A program made the position numbers and the translations under genes. A stretch of DNA of 22,444 nucleotides, taken from an uncultured Treponema sp. Lineage in GTDB: Bacteria; Spirochaetota; Spirochaetia; Treponematales; Treponemataceae. The notes below the pieces were generated by a model. That model saw only the letters and a list, made by a program, of their open reading frames with translations. It was not told the origin of the DNA and did no database searches. Positions 21,998-22,444 of this stretch are shown here, piece by piece; the stretch's first letter is position 1; each line of letters starts with the position of its first letter. The DNA lies in NCBI GenBank assembly GCA_937923945.1, contig CALDWC010000062.1, forward strand, positions 1-22,444, in the 5' to 3' direction.

Positions 21998-22006
21998 GAT
22001 AGCTGT

Positions 22007-22035
22007 ATCTTACTCAAGATGCAGCCGTTTGTCAA
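22007..22035 (-). promoter_or_regulatory. Promoter of tRNA-Arg and the ZIP transporter
   Basis: On the minus strand TTGACA (22030-22035) and TAAGAT (22007-22012) are exactly 17 bp apart, just upstream of the tRNA 5' end at 21997. Confidence 0.75.
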
Positions 22036-22125
22036 GTACCTATTTGTAATTATATGCAATCATCGGTTGCGGCACATACTTGATTGGCAAGATATCACTG
22101 AAGTATACCATGGTTTTATTTTCCC

Positions 22126-22154
22126 ATTGACTTTTTATTTTTATCCGTTATAAT
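22126..22154 (+). promoter_or_regulatory. Orphan plus-strand promoter
   Basis: TTGACT (22126-22131) and a perfect TATAAT (22149-22154) are exactly 17 bp apart. Downstream lie only a 17-codon frame (ATG 22180), the palindrome AGCGTATTATACGCT (22184-22198) and repeat copy C. It may serve a gene beyond the window or a small RNA. Confidence 0.6.
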
Positions 22155-22241
22155 TCTAACCAGAGAATGAGTTTTTATTATGGAGCGTATTATACGCTTG
22201 ATATTATTTTCAAATTATTTTCTGATATTTTAATCTTGCTC

Positions 22242-22393
22242 TAAGGAAACGCTGATTAAAGGTTTGACGCCGTTTACCGGCAAACTTTGGGAAGCAAAGT
22301 TTTTAAAGGTGGCACTGAAAAGTCGTCTCTAAAAATCTAACCCGAGTTTTTGAAAGATGCCCTCAATTCTTGATTGAATTAATCAGTGCCTCC
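22242..22393 (-). repeat. Variant copy (C) of the hairpin repeat, inverted
   Basis: Both ends match element B in reverse orientation: TAAGGAAACGCTGATTAAAG (22242-22261) with TTTGACGCCGTTTA after it, and GAATTAATCAGTGCCTCC at the other end. A middle block TTTAAAGGTGGCACTGA is also shared. The central hairpin is replaced by AAACTTTG-GGAAG-CAAAGTTT, and about 50 bp is inserted between the two arms of the 15-bp hairpin. Confidence 0.8.
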
Positions 22394-22444
22394 AAAAGTT
22401 TGGTAAATTTTTAAAATTTCTCGGCAAATATTTTAAAATATTTG
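22394..22444 (-). repeat. Inverted copy of the 21-bp AT palindrome array
   Basis: It is the reverse complement of 3393-3443, apparently identical, and adjoins the end of repeat copy C just as the array at 3361 adjoins fragment A2. It continues beyond the window. Confidence 0.85.

Larger units (their letters stand above)
21998..22444. other. Right-edge intergenic region
   Basis: No gene is seen. The stretch holds the tRNA-Arg promoter (22007-22035), a plus-strand promoter with no evident gene (22126-22154), a 15-bp palindrome (22184-22198), hairpin-repeat copy C (22242-22393), and the start of an AT palindrome array that runs off the window. Confidence 0.65.

Noticed and set aside
22180..22233. 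17-codon gene downstream of the orphan promoter
   Set aside because: No Shine-Dalgarno sequence, low-complexity AT-rich content and overlap with a palindrome; too weak to call as coding.

Overview
The window looks like chromosome of a host-associated spirochaete, most probably a Treponema. This is inferred from the gene set (minimal MetE-like enzyme, CdsA-Dxr, KamA-type radical SAM protein, EbfC/YbaB-RecR, orphan molybdenum-hydroxylase small subunits, a large metallopeptidase-propeller-barrel envelope protein), moderate GC and short AT-rich gaps. No rRNA or phylogenetic marker was compared, so the genus is a judgement. It is ordinary backbone seeded with decayed hairpin repeats; I see no phage, integron, CRISPR or toxin-antitoxin module.

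Layout. 1-158: start of a membrane protein (minus) cut by the window edge. 590-3095: a plus-strand three-gene operon encoding a PhnD-type binding protein without signal peptide, a short cobalamin-independent methionine-synthase-type protein with all four zinc ligands, and an OsmC-fold protein; the last two overlap by ATGA. 3096-3526: repeat-rich gap. 3527-4261: Sir2 deacetylase, convergent with a KamA/EpmB-type radical SAM enzyme (4593-5579, minus) across a gap holding three long perfect hairpins. 5700-6155: small membrane-anchored unknown (minus). 6435-8319: ssb then radA (plus), tail to tail with cdsA-dxr (minus). 10368-10528: a 161-bp three-hairpin element with terminal inverted repeats. 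10543-13263: 906-aa secreted HExxH protein (minus), divergent from a lipoprotein (13482-14564, plus). 14655-17577: mnmG, tRNA-Gly(UCC) and an alpha/beta hydrolase, all minus. 17633-17800: 3' remnant of clpP. 17841-19389: ebfC/ybaB-recR-yigZ operon (minus). 19486-20805: 2Fe-2S and FAD subunits of a molybdenum hydroxylase, with no catalytic subunit beside them. 21134-21997: tRNA-Arg(CCG) followed by a ZIP metal transporter (minus). The right edge holds another copy of the hairpin repeat.

Two themes deserve attention. First, start signals: the hydrolase and the ZIP transporter begin 5 and 4 nt after the 3' end of a tRNA and lack a Shine-Dalgarno sequence, so tRNA 3' processing should create nearly leaderless mRNAs; mnmG has a consensus promoter whose -10 box ends 6 nt before its ATG, so its mRNA should also be nearly leaderless. 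Second, a family of structured intergenic repeats, full, truncated or rearranged, occurs at four places, two of them joined to an AT-rich array of 21-bp palindromes. The operon at 590-3095 is the best candidate for an undescribed biochemical pathway, probably of sulfur or one-carbon metabolism; its function here is inference only.
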